Assembly (NCBI RefSeq): GCF_003086295.3
Contig: NC_092043.1
Coordinates: 50,434,598-50,498,597, forward strand
Reading direction: 5' to 3'
Source: Arachis hypogaea
Taxonomy: Eukaryota > Streptophyta > Magnoliopsida > Fabales > Fabaceae
DNA length: 64,000 nt
This document shows positions 51,645 through 63,601 of the stretch, in pieces. The notes under the pieces are model-generated. The model worked only from the letters and a program-made list of their open reading frames with translations. It was not told the origin of the DNA and ran no database searches. A program made the translations under genes and the position numbers. How positions within the stretch are numbered: the first letter of the stretch is position 1; every line of letters starts with the position of its first letter.

Positions 51645-53003
51645 TGTGTTACTTGTGAAGAGATTGTGTTCACCATATAGCTTACAATCAAGAACTCAAA
51701 ACAAATTAGAGCAGGATTTGGAACTTCAAAGTTTTTCTTTTGTTTCTAGTGATAAAAAAGAAAAGATAACAGAGTTGGGTGCACTTGTAGAGTTGATTAA
51801 GATGCTCTTTTAGTTGTTGGTGTATATTGGCTCTTTCAGTTGTCAATGTTAATTGTTATAGTTGCTTTTAATCAATGAAAATCATCATCATCATTCTAAA
51901 TTCAGCATAACAGCATCACATTAATAACCATATCAACATACAAGAACAATTTGCATTTGAGCTTGTAATACATACATTGCTTGCTCTCTTTGTTCATAAG
52001 ATTTTGTTATGGAGACATATGAATTGTAACACTTTACTAACAGAATACCATGTTTAAGTCATGATATCGTTGTCGGACGTAATCTTACTCGTATCTACAT
52101 ACTGTAAGAGTTTTTATGTTATTATCTTATTAACATTTTCTTAGAAAAATTTTTTCTTTTTAAAGCGATTACATAATGTAGAGACGAGTAAGTCTACTTA
52201 GTATCCTTGCCAACAGTAATATCACGAGTTAAGCATGATATTCTATTAATAAAGGTGTTACATGAATCACCAACTGCTACATATAGTAAATTTCCATTAA
52301 TTTTGTTATTCTTGAGCAAAATTATATATAAAAAGTTGCAAATTTCAATTTTATGTCCCTAGTGAATGTGTGTTAAACTCTAAAGAATTGATATGAAATT
52401 TTCCAATCTTTTTGTGAGAAGCAGTATTAATGCTCTCAATTAATCCGCGACGAATTAGTTCTTAGCATGTCAGGCTAAGGAATACCATGAGAAACAAAAA
52501 AAAAAAAGAAATGGGCAAATTTCATAGACTACATATTTTTCTAAGTTTTACCGTTCTATTTTTCTAAGTAATTTATGAAATAACCGTTTATATGAAACAT
52601 AAATAAATAAACGAAGAATAATATTAACTGGATAACTTATAAGTTAGAACTTTGACATTTAGGCTTAAATATTGAACAGATATTACAAAGTAAAAGTAGA
52701 AAAAGGAAAGAATTAATTTTGTCTCATTAAATGGATTTTGTCATTAGTCATTCATGCAAAACAAGAAAGAAATATAATCAATAAAAATCTTATATTAGAC
52801 AACATGAAAATACTTGATTGAATCTGTTAATATAAAATTGCAGTGTGCCAATTTGTTTAATATTCAATAGAAATACAACAAAAAGAAGTTAATTGGTTAT
52901 AGTGACTAGTGAATCTAATTATATGTATGTTTGAATTAACAAAATACATTAAAAGTACTGAAATTGAGAAACAGATCAAGAAAAAAAAAGATTTTGAATC
53001 TTA

Positions 53004-53004
<1 letters not shown>
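51645..53004. other. Intergenic, J-protein 3' flank
   Basis: No gene. Text near 52440-52470 (AATCCGCGACGAATTAGTTC) resembles the 3' end of the SINE at 35041-35212 and is followed by an A run, so a truncated SINE is possible. Confidence 0.45.

Positions 53005-53076
<72 letters not shown>
53005..53076. repeat. (ATT)n microsatellite, about 24 units
   Basis: Uninterrupted ATT repeats. It makes a spurious poly-Asn frame on the minus strand. Confidence 0.95.
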
Positions 53077-53078
53077 TG

Positions 53079-53446
53079 AGAAAATGATAAATATATCATT
53101 GATCTTTTGGTTTACAGACATTTAAATTCCCAATAATTTAAAAATACATTTAAGTCTCTGACCTTCTTAAGATCTAGACACATCGATCCCTCTCTTCACT
53201 TGAATCTGACAGACCTAACGAAAAAATCAAACATAACTTCCGTTGTACTGATCTGCCGATATACAAATGCATATATAGGAGAATTTTTTTTTGTTGTTAC
53301 ATAGAATTTTTAAAATAAGACAAATTAGACTCAGAGATCAATATGTCCAAATTTTAAAAAAGTCAGAAATTTAAATGTATTTTCAAATCTTCAAGGATAT
53401 AAATATTTGCAGGCCAAAAGGTGAAGGACCTATTTGTTCTTTTCTC
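53079..53446. mobile_element. Mutator-like MITE A2 splitting a TTA microsatellite
   Basis: Related to 24991-25329: starts GAGAAAATGATAAAT and ends GGACCTATTTGTTCTTTTCTC. It shares TTTAAGTCTCTGACCTTC and AATATTTGCAGGCC-like arm text. TTA repeats abut both ends, so it appears to have inserted into one TTA tract. Confidence 0.82.

Positions 53447-53539
<93 letters not shown>
53447..53539. repeat. (TTA)n microsatellite, about 31 units
   Basis: Uninterrupted TTA repeats directly after MITE A2. It makes a spurious poly-Leu frame on the plus strand. Confidence 0.95.
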
Positions 53540-53540
<1 letters not shown>

Positions 53541-53727
53541 AAGTAGAGTTAATTATATTATAAGTAAAGAAAATAGAAAATCGAATTGAATATATAATAT
53601 AAATATAATACTTAGAATTAATACTGACATTTACAGTTTTTAATTCGTTTTATTAATTATAATTATGAGAAATTGACCCTTTACTCTCCTTTATTTACAA
53701 AATAGATAGTCTTCTCCTCTACGAGAT

Positions 53728-54355
53728 TAAAAATAAATATTCTTTAATCCATTTAATTAAAATACTCATTAATAATCATTTTATATATATATATATAGAG
53801 GGGTAAAGTATTATTTAGTTTCCAACATTTGAACCGAATCCTAATTTAGTTTTGAACATTTTAAACATTTTATTTCAATTCCAAAATGGTTTTAAACGGG
53901 CTTAATATTGTCCACTATTAAATTTGACACAAACAATTCGTATATTAAAGAATCAATAGTATTCGACTTTAATATATAAGTAAAATCGATCCATCAACGA
54001 TCACTAATATAAAATTTTTTTTTTTAATTTCGGAGTGTTGATGATTGATTATTAGTATATAAAGTTTTTTACAAAATAAAATTAAGGAGAATAAGTGTTA
54101 TAAGAAGATTTTAGTTATATTTTTCTAACACATAGAAGAAGATATGACTTAACTAGTATTGTTATTAACGTCCACGTCATTTATTCTGTTAACTATTAGT
54201 GTCAAATTTAACGGTATGATAACATTGAATATGTTTAAAATTTTTTGCAACAGAAATAGGACTTTAAACGTTAGCGACTAAATTAAAATTTGACCAAAAC
54301 ATTAAGGACTAAATAGTATTTTATCCTATATAAATTATTAATAATTGCTTGATTG

Positions 54356-54439
<84 letters not shown>

Positions 54440-54830
54440 TAAAATATATGTTTATTATTATTGTAATAAATTTTATTTATTTTTAATATTTTATATTAAT
54501 CAATCTTATAACAAGTCAAAATTTTTATATGTTTTACGATTAATGATAAAAATATTAAAAATAAATAAAATTTATACTAATGACTAATTTGATAGTTAAT
54601 TTTTTATATATATGTATCAGAATTATTTTTTCTTATATTATATAGATAGATAGATTACCAATTTCATATTTCCTATACAAAGTCAACAAAATTTATATGG
54701 TGATCAAAAAAATAGAAAGAAATCTTCAGTAATTAATAATTTTTTTTATTATTCTTATAAAGGATCTGGGTTTTACTATTTTCCTTTTAAGGTTATATAT
54801 ATAGAGGAGATTATATTATAATTATATACT
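53728..54830. repeat. Dispersed 1.1-kb repeat, copy 1
   Basis: Matches 62890-64000 in order, from ATTCTTTAATCCATTTAATT to AAAGGATCTGGGTTTTACTA. It contains a family L MITE (about 53815-54330) and an AAT microsatellite. No coding content. Confidence 0.85.
54358..54439. repeat. (AAT)n microsatellite, about 27 units
   Basis: Uninterrupted. The same position in the second copy of the dispersed repeat has about 15 units (63556-63602). Confidence 0.93.
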
Positions 54831-55381
54831 AATTTAATAATAAAAAATCAAATTTACGTTAATATTATACATGTTCATGTATCTATCCATGATTACGGCG
54901 TTAGGTGAAAATATAGTAATTTTTTTAAGATGAAATGAGCTTATAAATACTCTTGTCTATAATGCAATTTCATATCTCAACTATTATCATGAATGTTAGG
55001 TGTTTTTTCCACAATATTATTAGAGCTCTTATATGGCTTTTGTTTTTCTTTCACCAATACCTTTAATTTCTTCTTCTTATCACCAAAATATCGAAATTTT
55101 TTAATTGCTTATACTAAGTCATTGTCTTCCATTTCAATATATTTTGTTTATATTGTAATATATTATTATTAACATTAAACTTAAAATTTTTGTTGATGGC
55201 AGTTTTTAGAGTAATTTTTATAATTAAACTAGTTGAAGATGGATACTATCAGGTTATTTTAAATTTGTTGAATGCACTATAATTTTATTCTTTAACTTTT
55301 TATATAAATCATGGCACTTCTATTAGTTTTAAATTTTTTTTATAAAACTTAGCAGAAGACTATAATTTATGTTTTAAATTT

Positions 55382-55524
55382 GGTGGAAACTCAGGTGCAG
55401 TCGATTTCACGTGAAGTGGATACCTGAAAATCATTAGATGATTTAACTGATTTGACTAAATTTTTATCTAATGATTCTCAGATATCAACTTCACATAAAG
55501 TTAACTTCACCTGAATTTTCACCT
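55382..55524. mobile_element. Palindromic MITE family P, copy 2
   Basis: GGTGGAAACTCAGGTGCAGT to CACCTGAATTTTCACC, about 143 bp, with central AATCATTAGATGATTTAACT text as in the other copies. Confidence 0.88.
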
Positions 55525-55589
55525 TTAAATCTATATTTATGAATCGTTGTATTGTTACATATTTTAAAGGTGTGAGAAATGTGATCCTT

Positions 55590-56215
55590 TTTCACATGAG
55601 AACAACACAATTTATGTCAAAATCAAAACCATGGACGAGTGAGACAAAATCATGGGTGCACAAAGCATAAGTAGTGGGTTCAGGGGTGATTTTAAATAAA
55701 ATGAATGAAATCATAAAAAATGTGAAAATTCAGGTGCAATCGACTTTAGGTGAAGTTGATGGTTGAGAGCTGTTAGATGAAAATTTAGTCAAATCAGTCA
55801 AATCATCTAATCGCTCTTAACTATCAACTTTATGTGAAGTCGACTGCACTTAAGTTTATACCAAGAAAAATCTACTATTTGTGGTAAGAGGTGCCTAAAA
55901 TATATAAGGAACCAACTATTTATACATAGCTTTTGTCCAAGATACATCTCTGGAGAGTAATTAATTTATTAGGATCACAAGTAAATTAAACGAGAATGAG
56001 ATGTCAAGAAAAAAGTGATGTATAAGTTGTTGGTGCTTTACATGTTTTACGCATCCATTACCACAAATAGTAGATTCTTAGGGGTTTCATCATTCATCGT
56101 TTCGTTTAAAATCAGCCATAAACTCATTACTACTTATGCTTTGTGCGCCTATAATTTTGTCTCATTTGTCCATGATTTTAATTTCAACGTAATCATAGAG
56201 TCCTCATGTAAGTAT
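55590..56215. mobile_element. Foldback element with a nested MITE
   Basis: The arm 55590-55708 (including GTGCACAAAGCATAAGTAGT) is mirrored at 56088-56213 (ACTACTTATGCTTTGTGCGC). A second inner pair, CTACTATTTGTGGTAA / TTACCACAAATAGTAG, lies further in. A 142-bp family P MITE sits inside the left side. Small open frames here are by-products. Confidence 0.75.
55721..55862. mobile_element. Palindromic MITE family P, copy 3 (nested)
   Basis: TGTGAAAATTCAGGTGCAAT to ACTTAAGTTTATACC, 142 bp. It interrupts the left side of the foldback element between its outer and inner inverted arms. Confidence 0.85.
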
Positions 56216-57239
56216 GTATTGCTATAATCAATTTTAATACAAATATTATCAAACATAAATCATATTAACCCAAACTTATTTTTCATCAAAATTAATTTTG
56301 TAAAATTAATTTTATACAAACCCACGTTTGTAAATTGAAATTCAAACACACACGTACTAGTACAACTATTTAAATTATAAGTATTTAGTAGGTGAGGAGA
56401 AGATGTAGTATATCCTAAAAAATATCATGTTATTAGAAGTGATGAATAAAATAGCAGATTATGAGTTTTAATATTTAGAAATAAATATATTTTTATGTGG
56501 GAGTAATATTAATTATCCTAAAAATATTTATGAATAGAATTTTTTTTTAAGAAAAATTGATGATTAGATATTTATCTTTTTGTTCATTCTTTTTATTACA
56601 CATTCTTTTTTTCTTAGTTACAATTTTAAAGAGTAGAGACATTTATCTCTATTAGAGTTTTTACTTCTTACTACTACAGTTTTAAGATTTTTTAAAAGTT
56701 TGACTAAATTTTTCAATATATAACTATAAAAAAAATTAATATGTTAATAAATTTTGACAAAATTCTACTAATGGATTAATATTCTTTTGATTATATTCAT
56801 TATATATTGCATTTAGTTTGATATATTAAAATGTATAGGAAATATTTTAAGTATATCGAGAATATCGGTATATCAATTGTTTTAAATGTTGATCTGAATT
56901 ATAAAAAATATATATAATATATATTAATTAAAATCAACAGTTAAAATAACTGATACACCGATACTCTCGGATGTACTTAAAATATTTTCAAATAAGTATA
57001 AATCATTATGTTTGTATTTATTGCTTCCGTTGTTTGTCTTTCAGGCTACTGCGTTAAAGGATTCTGACCATCGCGGAACCAATAACATGAATGTCAGATT
57101 GAATGTTAAACTAAAAAAATTTGAAAAATTCTACCGTGCTGATAGCAAAAAGGTGTGGTTAGTGTCCCGTTTTTCATTTATGGCATAAAGAATAATAATA
57201 ATAATAATTATAAATCCTTCGAAAAAATGTTCTTTATCT
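56216..57239. other. AT-rich intergenic DNA
   Basis: No gene or RNA seen. A pair of mirrored words around 56840-56980 (TTTTAAGTATATCGAGAATA and CTCTCGGATGTACTTAAAAT) suggests another small decayed foldback. Confidence 0.45.
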
Positions 57240-57703
57240 TACACTTTGTTTGGTTTGCAAGAATTTGAAAGGAAAAAAAATAAAAGAGAAAAAAATAGAT
57301 AGAAAATTTAGTTTTTTATTGTTTGGATCAAGAAAGAAAATGAATGAAAAATATAAAAATATATGTGGGATCCACATTAAAATTTTTTCTCCAAAATTAA
57401 AAAAAAATTTAGATTAGAATAAAAAAATAGATAAAATTACAATTTTGTCCTTATAATATTAGTATATTATAATTTATAAAGGATATTAATGTAATTTCAT
57501 TTAGATATGATTTTCTCTCTTCTTATTTTTTCTTCCATCCAAACAAAAGAAAAATTTCTTTCTACTTTCTTTCTTTCTATTTTTTCTTCATCCAAACAAC
57601 ACAAAAAAAAATTAACTTTTCCTTTTATTTTCTTTCCTCTCATCTTCTTTCCACCCATTTTCTTTTCACTCATTTTCCATTTTACATCTAAACAAAATGT
57701 TAA
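57240..57703. mobile_element. Purine/pyrimidine-rich MITE
   Basis: ACTTTGTTTGGTTTGCAAG at the left is mirrored by ACATCTAAACAAAATGT at the right; purine-rich (AGAAAGAAAATGAATG) and pyrimidine-rich (CATTTTCTTTTCACTC) arms face each other. Confidence 0.65.
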
Positions 57704-60251
57704 TAATTTATATAATAAATAATCATAAAATACGTATGTCTTAAATATTTATAAATGTTTTCAAATATTTTTTGGCTTACATATTTTTCTAAAATTTAGA
57801 TTTTTCTTTTTAGGATTGGACAAAATACAAGTTTCTGCCAAATCATAATTGCATTTTATGAATATTTATAAATAACATGCAAATAATATAAGAATTTATC
57901 CAATTTAATCGAAGAAATTGCAACAAATCCCAGATATATTACATAATTGTATCAATAATCATGGCCTATTATTTATGAAATATGGATACTTTACTGAAAT
58001 ACGGATATTTTACTGAGTTATCGTATTCACGTATTAGACATATTTTGGATATAACACTCCAACCGTGTCTTAATAAAAAATAAAAAAAAATTTCGGACAT
58101 GCTTAGACACACCTAAATACCGTCACGTGTGTCAGCGTATCTAATCTTATTCTTAACATATATTTTTGAAATAAACTTAGATATAATATATATTATTATT
58201 TATTAAAACAAAAAATATTTTAAATACTTGATATAACTAAAATAAAACATTAAAAATAATTAAAAAATTAATTTATATTTTAATATCAATAAAATATTAA
58301 AATATTATTATAATTTATTTAAAAAATACTTTATATTTTATATGTATACGTGTCTTTATGTCTTATAAAATTTTAAAATTCGTATGTCAACATGTTTCGT
58401 ATCCATGTCAGTATTTCTGCATCACAGCCTATTACTCATTACATTTAAATAATTTTTTTGTTGAATCACAAGCATTATTGGTCCTGTAATATAAAACTTT
58501 TTTTTTAAGTTAAGAATGAGATACAAATCCATAATTTCTAAATGAATATAGAAAAATTATGTTATTTGAGCTATAGTTCATTGACCTGTAATACAAAACT
58601 CTTGTAGAAAAAAAAAACCTGTGCTAAAATATTTCTTTAGTATGACTTTTCTTTTTTTTGTAATATTTTTTTAGAATGACTTATTCATCTTTTTTTTTCA
58701 ATAAAATCCTGTTATCAATGTCTACGAACTATCAAATAAATATTACACTAAGTCACCAAAAAAAATATATTACACTAAAGAAAATTGGGCCCACATACCT
58801 ATTTTATATAATAATTTAATTATGTATAATTAATTTTTATGCCATAAATAAAAAATGGGATACTAACTGTACCTCCATGTTAATAGCATAAACGGTGTTC
58901 TTTTGTTACATTCTGCAATACACGCGTCGTCATTCTACAATGCCATGCAGTGTCATCATCACATGATGACTTTTACTATCAGCACCACGGTAGAATTTTC
59001 CAAAAAAATTAACCTTCCAATTTTGTTATCATTTCATTTGAATTTTAGAGACTCATTTTAATTGTATTCGATCAATAATTTAATGATTCATTTCAAATGT
59101 ACTTTTTTTTATGTTCGCATTCTCAAGTATGCACCAAATAATAGTAATTATTCGGTTAGATTAGAAACATATGTATTATAAGTAAAACAATTCAAGTGAT
59201 GATTGTCATTCTAACTCTAACATAAGATTACACATGTCTTAACTAGAAGTATATATGCTTGAAATTGGATTATTGGTTAGTCCTTGATAATATAATCTAA
59301 ATACTGGTCCTACTAAAGAAAGAGAAAAATAAGATAATATAGTACCTTTAATTTACTTAATTAATTTGGATCTATGAACTGAGCTAATGAATTTCCATTC
59401 TCATTCAATAAAGGGATTTATATATCACTATTAAATCTCGCATATAGATTTTACATTAAAAGCAAAAATAATCTATCATTTGATGAAAGTATATTGCTGA
59501 TTGTCGAAGAATATTTACAAATATTTACAAATAATTACAGATATTTACACTCCAAATAATTATTTCTGAAATTTGTCTATACCAAAACTAACATCTAAAA
59601 AAAACAATAATGAAAGATAATTTGTATAATTTGAAGTTATTCAACAGTCATTCAGAATTTGACGATGATTATTTTAAAAGTATTTTTATTAAATATATAT
59701 AGATGTATTAAAAAACTTTAATTTTTTTAACTTTATATTAAACATATATTTGACTTGCACTAAATATAATAAACGCACTAACGTTATACTAACTAAAAAA
59801 TTTGATCAGTCACAAAAAAAAAAACTAAGAAATTTGATCATAGCAACAAAACTCATGAAACGAGATACATGCTATAAGGAAATTAACTTTTCTTTCCTGT
59901 TAATATCAATTAATTTTTTAAAATTATTTAATTATTTTAAATTTTTTATTTAAATTATAAAATTTTAATTATAAATTTTAAATTATAAATCTAAATCTTA
60001 AAATTGACTAATATTAATTAATTAAAAATTGATTCTTTATATTTTTTAAAAATAAATAACGTGGGGATAGGCATAAGGCTTATCAATTGTATTGCATGCA
60101 TATAATGAAAACCATTAATCTAATTAACATGCATGCACGTCCATATCCCAAAGACAGAAGCAAAACATTAAATAATCAAAATAAGTTGCAACAAAATTAA
60201 AGAAATCACCATGCAAGAGTGCATGCATATATCCTTTTAGGAAAAGTATAG
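57704..60251. other. AT-rich intergenic DNA with one short SINE
   Basis: No gene apart from the SINE listed separately. A 67-codon frame at 59750-59953 has no recognisable content. Confidence 0.5.
58483..58600 (-). mobile_element. Short tRNA-type SINE (family S), copy 2
   Basis: The 86-bp body 58499-58584 matches 44272-44374 (GAACTATAGCTCAAATAAC on the minus strand, then an A tail). The flanks CCTGTAATATAAAACT and CCTGTAATACAAAACT agree at 15 of 16 bases. Confidence 0.8.
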
Positions 60252-60517
60252 GGTACCAACATATTATCTGCCAACTTTTGCCAATTCTTATTTATATTTG
60301 TGTTTTATGGAAGTGTGTTCGTAGATGTGTCTAGTAATTAATATATTTTAAATACATATATAAAGAGACACATCCAGAAAATATATCTATAAAAGACACT
60401 TCTATTAAATACAGTTATAAAAAAGACATTTTTATTAGACACATCTACGAACACACTTCCATAAAACACAAATATAAAAAAGAGTTGACAAAAATTGGCA
60501 AATATGTTGTTGGTAAC
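60252..60517. mobile_element. Long-TIR MITE upstream of the NF-YC-like gene
   Basis: Ends GGTACCAACATATT / AATATGTTGTTGGTAAC with arms of about 80 bp (shared core TTTATGGAAGTGTGTTCGTA on the left, TACGAACACACTTCCATAAA on the right, a perfect match). It ends about 110 bp before the gene's TATA box. Confidence 0.88.
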
Positions 60518-60628
60518 GTAGCGGAACCGATCCTTTTATATCTCTCATTCATTACATAATTATTTTCATTCATTTCCACCTCATGTGTTGTATCTCCTAA
60601 CAAGCACAATCAATTCAAGAACCCTACT

Positions 60629-60636
60629 TATATAAA
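60629..60636 (+). promoter_or_regulatory. TATA box of the NF-YC-like gene
   Basis: TATATAAA, 60 bp before the ATG at 60696, in a good position for a short leader of about 30 bases. Confidence 0.6.
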
Positions 60637-60695
60637 ATGCATACCATTCATCTTCTCCCTTTCAAAAACACACTAACAAATTAATAATTAACACA

Positions 60696-61052
60696 ATGGG
60701 AAACCAAAATAATACTCGACAACATCAAATAGAGATTGAAAACTTATGGTCCTTTCAACGTCGCGAGGTGGAACAGGCCCACGATTTTAAAAATGGCCTG
60801 TTCCCCCTCGCCCGTGTTAGGAAGATGATGAAGGTCGAAGAAGACGTTGACCGGATCTCAGCCGAGGTGCCGGTTGTCTTGGCCAAGGCATGTGATCTCT
60901 TCATTCGTAATGTCACCCTCCAATCATGGCACCAAGCTCAGGAAAATAAGCGTTCTATCATCCAACGCCAAGACATCAACTCCACCATGGATTCCTTTAG
61001 GGATGCTTACCATAACATTGAATATTTTAAGAGATTAATGAGCGCATCTTAG
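60696..61052 (+). CDS. Short NF-YC-like histone-fold protein
   Basis: Nuclear factor Y subunit C family: pairs with NF-YB through the histone fold and contributes to CCAAT-box binding. A single exon of 118 residues. The segment LWSFQRREVEQAHDFKNGLF-PLARVRKMMKVEEDV is the first helix and loop; ISAEVPVVLAKACDLFIRNVT and the SWHQAQENKRSIIQRQDI block are the second and third helices. Long Gln-rich or Pro-rich tails of the larger NF-YC proteins are absent, as in the small divergent clade of intronless plant members. Substitutions such as LFPLAR for the usual SLPLAR-type text are mild. The TATA box and clean frame suggest it may be expressed, but a recent retro-copy cannot be excluded. Confidence 0.8.
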   Translation: MGNQNNTRQHQIEIENLWSFQRREVEQAHDFKNGLFPLARVRKMMKVEEDVDRISAEVPVVLAKACDLFIRNVTLQSWHQAQENKRSIIQRQDINSTMDSFRDAYHNIEYFKRLMSAS

Positions 61053-61087
61053 ATTAACTATATTTGATTAAACTTGTTATTTTAAAT

Positions 61088-61091
<4 letters not shown>

Positions 61092-61150
<59 letters not shown>
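61092..61150. repeat. (TA)n microsatellite
   Basis: About 29 uninterrupted AT units, 40 bp after the NF-YC-like stop codon. Confidence 0.95.
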
Positions 61151-61154
<4 letters not shown>

Positions 61155-61286
61155 TTCAAAATTCAAATAATGGTCAAATATACAATATCTTCATCTTTTT
61201 TTTTCCTTTCCTTTAATTTTTCGTTGTTATTATTATTATTATCTCTGTCAGAGTCCCCACTTAGTGGGACAAGACTTTGTTGTTGT

Positions 61287-62264
61287 TGTATCTCTATTAG
61301 AATATAGTTAGAATCAATTAGTAATATTTAGTATATTTAAATATTTATTATAGAATATATATTATGTATTTATAATTTTAATTCTCTTAATACCTATAAA
61401 TATTTTTTTATATTGTATCATTTTATACAATTTGAATAGATACAAATCCTTTATTTACTGTTTTCTCTTATTTTTTCTAATATAGTATCAGAACCATGGT
61501 ATCCTCTTTGAGGAGGATATGTTAATTCTTTTGGTAGAATCACCGTATTTTTTATACTTTTTTTCTGTGCCATTTTTTTCTTTCTCTTTTATCAATGCTT
61601 TGATGTTTTTCTTATCTTATTGATTAGCTCATTCACTACTTACTTATTCTCATGGAGAAATCATATGTTTTTTGTCACCTTCCGATAGTTTGCCATCTTT
61701 TCGCACTTTGTCACTTTTCAACAATTTTCCGGTAGTTCACCATCTTTTTACCAGTTGGTCACTCTTGCGGCAATTTTTTCTCCGCTTTCCTTGTGGCAGT
61801 TCCGTCTGCATTCCCTTCTGACAGTTTTATTTGCGCTTTTCTCTTCTGGCAGTTCCATCTGTATTTTTTGTAGCAGTTTTTTTTTGCGTTTCCTTGTGAC
61901 ACTTCCGTCTGTGCTTTCTTTTGGCAGTTTCGTTTACGCTTCCTTGGCAGTTCCGTCTACATTTCCTTCGGCAGTTCCATCTGCGCAAAGGTAGTTCCGT
62001 CTAGACTCGTTCTATCAGTTTATGCATTTTTTTATTTCGTTGTTTTAAATAAGTTTCAAACTCAAGTGACAACTTGAATTTGAGGGGATGTTAGAGCTTT
62101 AATTAGAATAAATTAGATCAATTAGCATTATTTAACATATCTAGATATTTATTATAGAATATTACGTCTTTATTATTTCGATTCTCTTAGCATGCACCTA
62201 TAAATATCCTTCTATATGTATCATTTTACACGATTTGAATACACACAAACTTTTTTCTAAAAGA
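61287..62264 (+). mobile_element. Small non-autonomous LTR retrotransposon with internal minisatellite
   Basis: 5' LTR about 61287-61482 and 3' LTR about 62090-62264 share AATCAATTAG, TATTTATTATAGAATA, CCTATAAATAT and TTGAATA text. TAGTATCAGAACC after the first LTR is a tRNA-Met primer-binding site, and TTGAGGGGA before the second is the polypurine tract. The 600-bp inside has no gag-pol; 61780-62000 is an array of about 30-bp units built on GGCAGTTCCGTCTGC. This is TRIM-like in size. LTR ends are approximate. Confidence 0.75.
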
Positions 62265-62890
62265 GAATAATAGAAAAATGATTTGTATGTATTTAATAAG
62301 TTGTATGAAATGATACAATATAGAAGGGTATTTATAGGTGCTAAGAGAATCGAAATAATAAAGACGTAATATTATATAATAAATATTCAAATATGCTAAA
62401 TAATGCTAATTGATTTAATTGATCCCAATTGTGCTCGAACATCCTCCCTCAAACTTAAGTGACAACTTGAGTTTGAAACTTATTTAAAACAACAAAATGA
62501 AAAAAATACCTAAACTGATAGAACGGTGCAGACAGAACTACTAGAAAGAAGCACAGATGAAACTGTCGAAAGGAAATGCAGACGAAGTTGCCGGAAGGAA
62601 GTGCAGGCGGAACTGCCGAAAGGAAACGCAGAAACAACTGTCGGAGAAAGTACAGACAGAACTGCTAGAAGAAAGCGTAAACGGAATTGTCACAAAGAAA
62701 CGCAGACGGAACTGCCACAAGAAAATGCAGACGAAACTGCCACAAAGAAATACAGACAGAGCTGTCGGAAGAAAATACAGACAAAACTGCCAAAAAAAAC
62801 GCAGACGAAACAGTCGGAAGAAAATCCAGACAAAACTGTTACTAGAGTGGCCAACTGTCGAAAAATTGCTGAAAAGATTGCGAACTGCCA
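62265..62890 (-). mobile_element. Second, truncated copy of the small LTR element, inverted
   Basis: Reverse-orientation 3' LTR at about 62265-62442 (TGTTCGAGCACAATTGGG on the minus strand) preceded by the polypurine tract TTTGAGGGAGGA. The inside is an array of about 30-bp GGCAGTTCCGTCTGC-type units up to about 62850. The 5' LTR is missing where the dispersed repeat copy 2 begins (62890). Plus-strand Arg/Lys-rich frames here are antisense to the array. Confidence 0.75.
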
Positions 62891-63555
62891 AAAATTAAAA
62901 TATTCTTTAATCCATTTAATTAAAATACTCATAATAATCATTATAATTATATATATAAATAGTTAAAGTGTTATTTAGTTCCACAACGTTTGAGATGAAT
63001 CCTAATTTGGTCCAAAATGTTTTAAACGTCCTATTTCAATTTAAAAAACTTTCAAACATATTATATCAATCCTAAAAAAAATTTAAGCGGGTTTAATATT
63101 GTCTCACTATTAAATTTAACACAAACAATTCGTATATTAAAAAGGCAATAGCATTCAATTTTAGTATATAAATAAAATCGATTCACCAACGATCATAACA
63201 AATTTTTCTTTGATTTCGAAATGTTGATCATTGATTGTTAGTATCTAGAGTTTTGTACAAAAATAAAATTAAGAAAAAGAAGTGATACAAGAAGATTTTT
63301 GGTTATGTTTTTATAACACATAGAAAAAGATATGACTTAACTAGTAACGTTATTAACGTCCACATCACTTATTCTGTTAACTATTAGTGTTAAATTTAAT
63401 GATAAAACACCAGTAAACATATTTAAAATTTTTTGAAATGGAACTAGAACATTTAAAATATAAGGACCAAATTAAGATTTGACTCAAATATTATATTAAA
63501 GATTAAAATAATATTTTATTCTATATAAATTAGTAATAATTGCTTGATTGATTCA

Positions 63556-63601
<46 letters not shown>

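Noticed and set aside
52936..53121. Poly-Asn open frame
   Set aside because: Entirely a translation of the ATT microsatellite.
53375..53563. Poly-Leu open frame
   Set aside because: Entirely a translation of the TTA microsatellite.
62526..62966. 146-codon Arg/Lys-rich frame, plus strand
   Set aside because: Antisense to the minisatellite array of an LTR element; period of about 30 bp keeps the frame open. No conserved domain.
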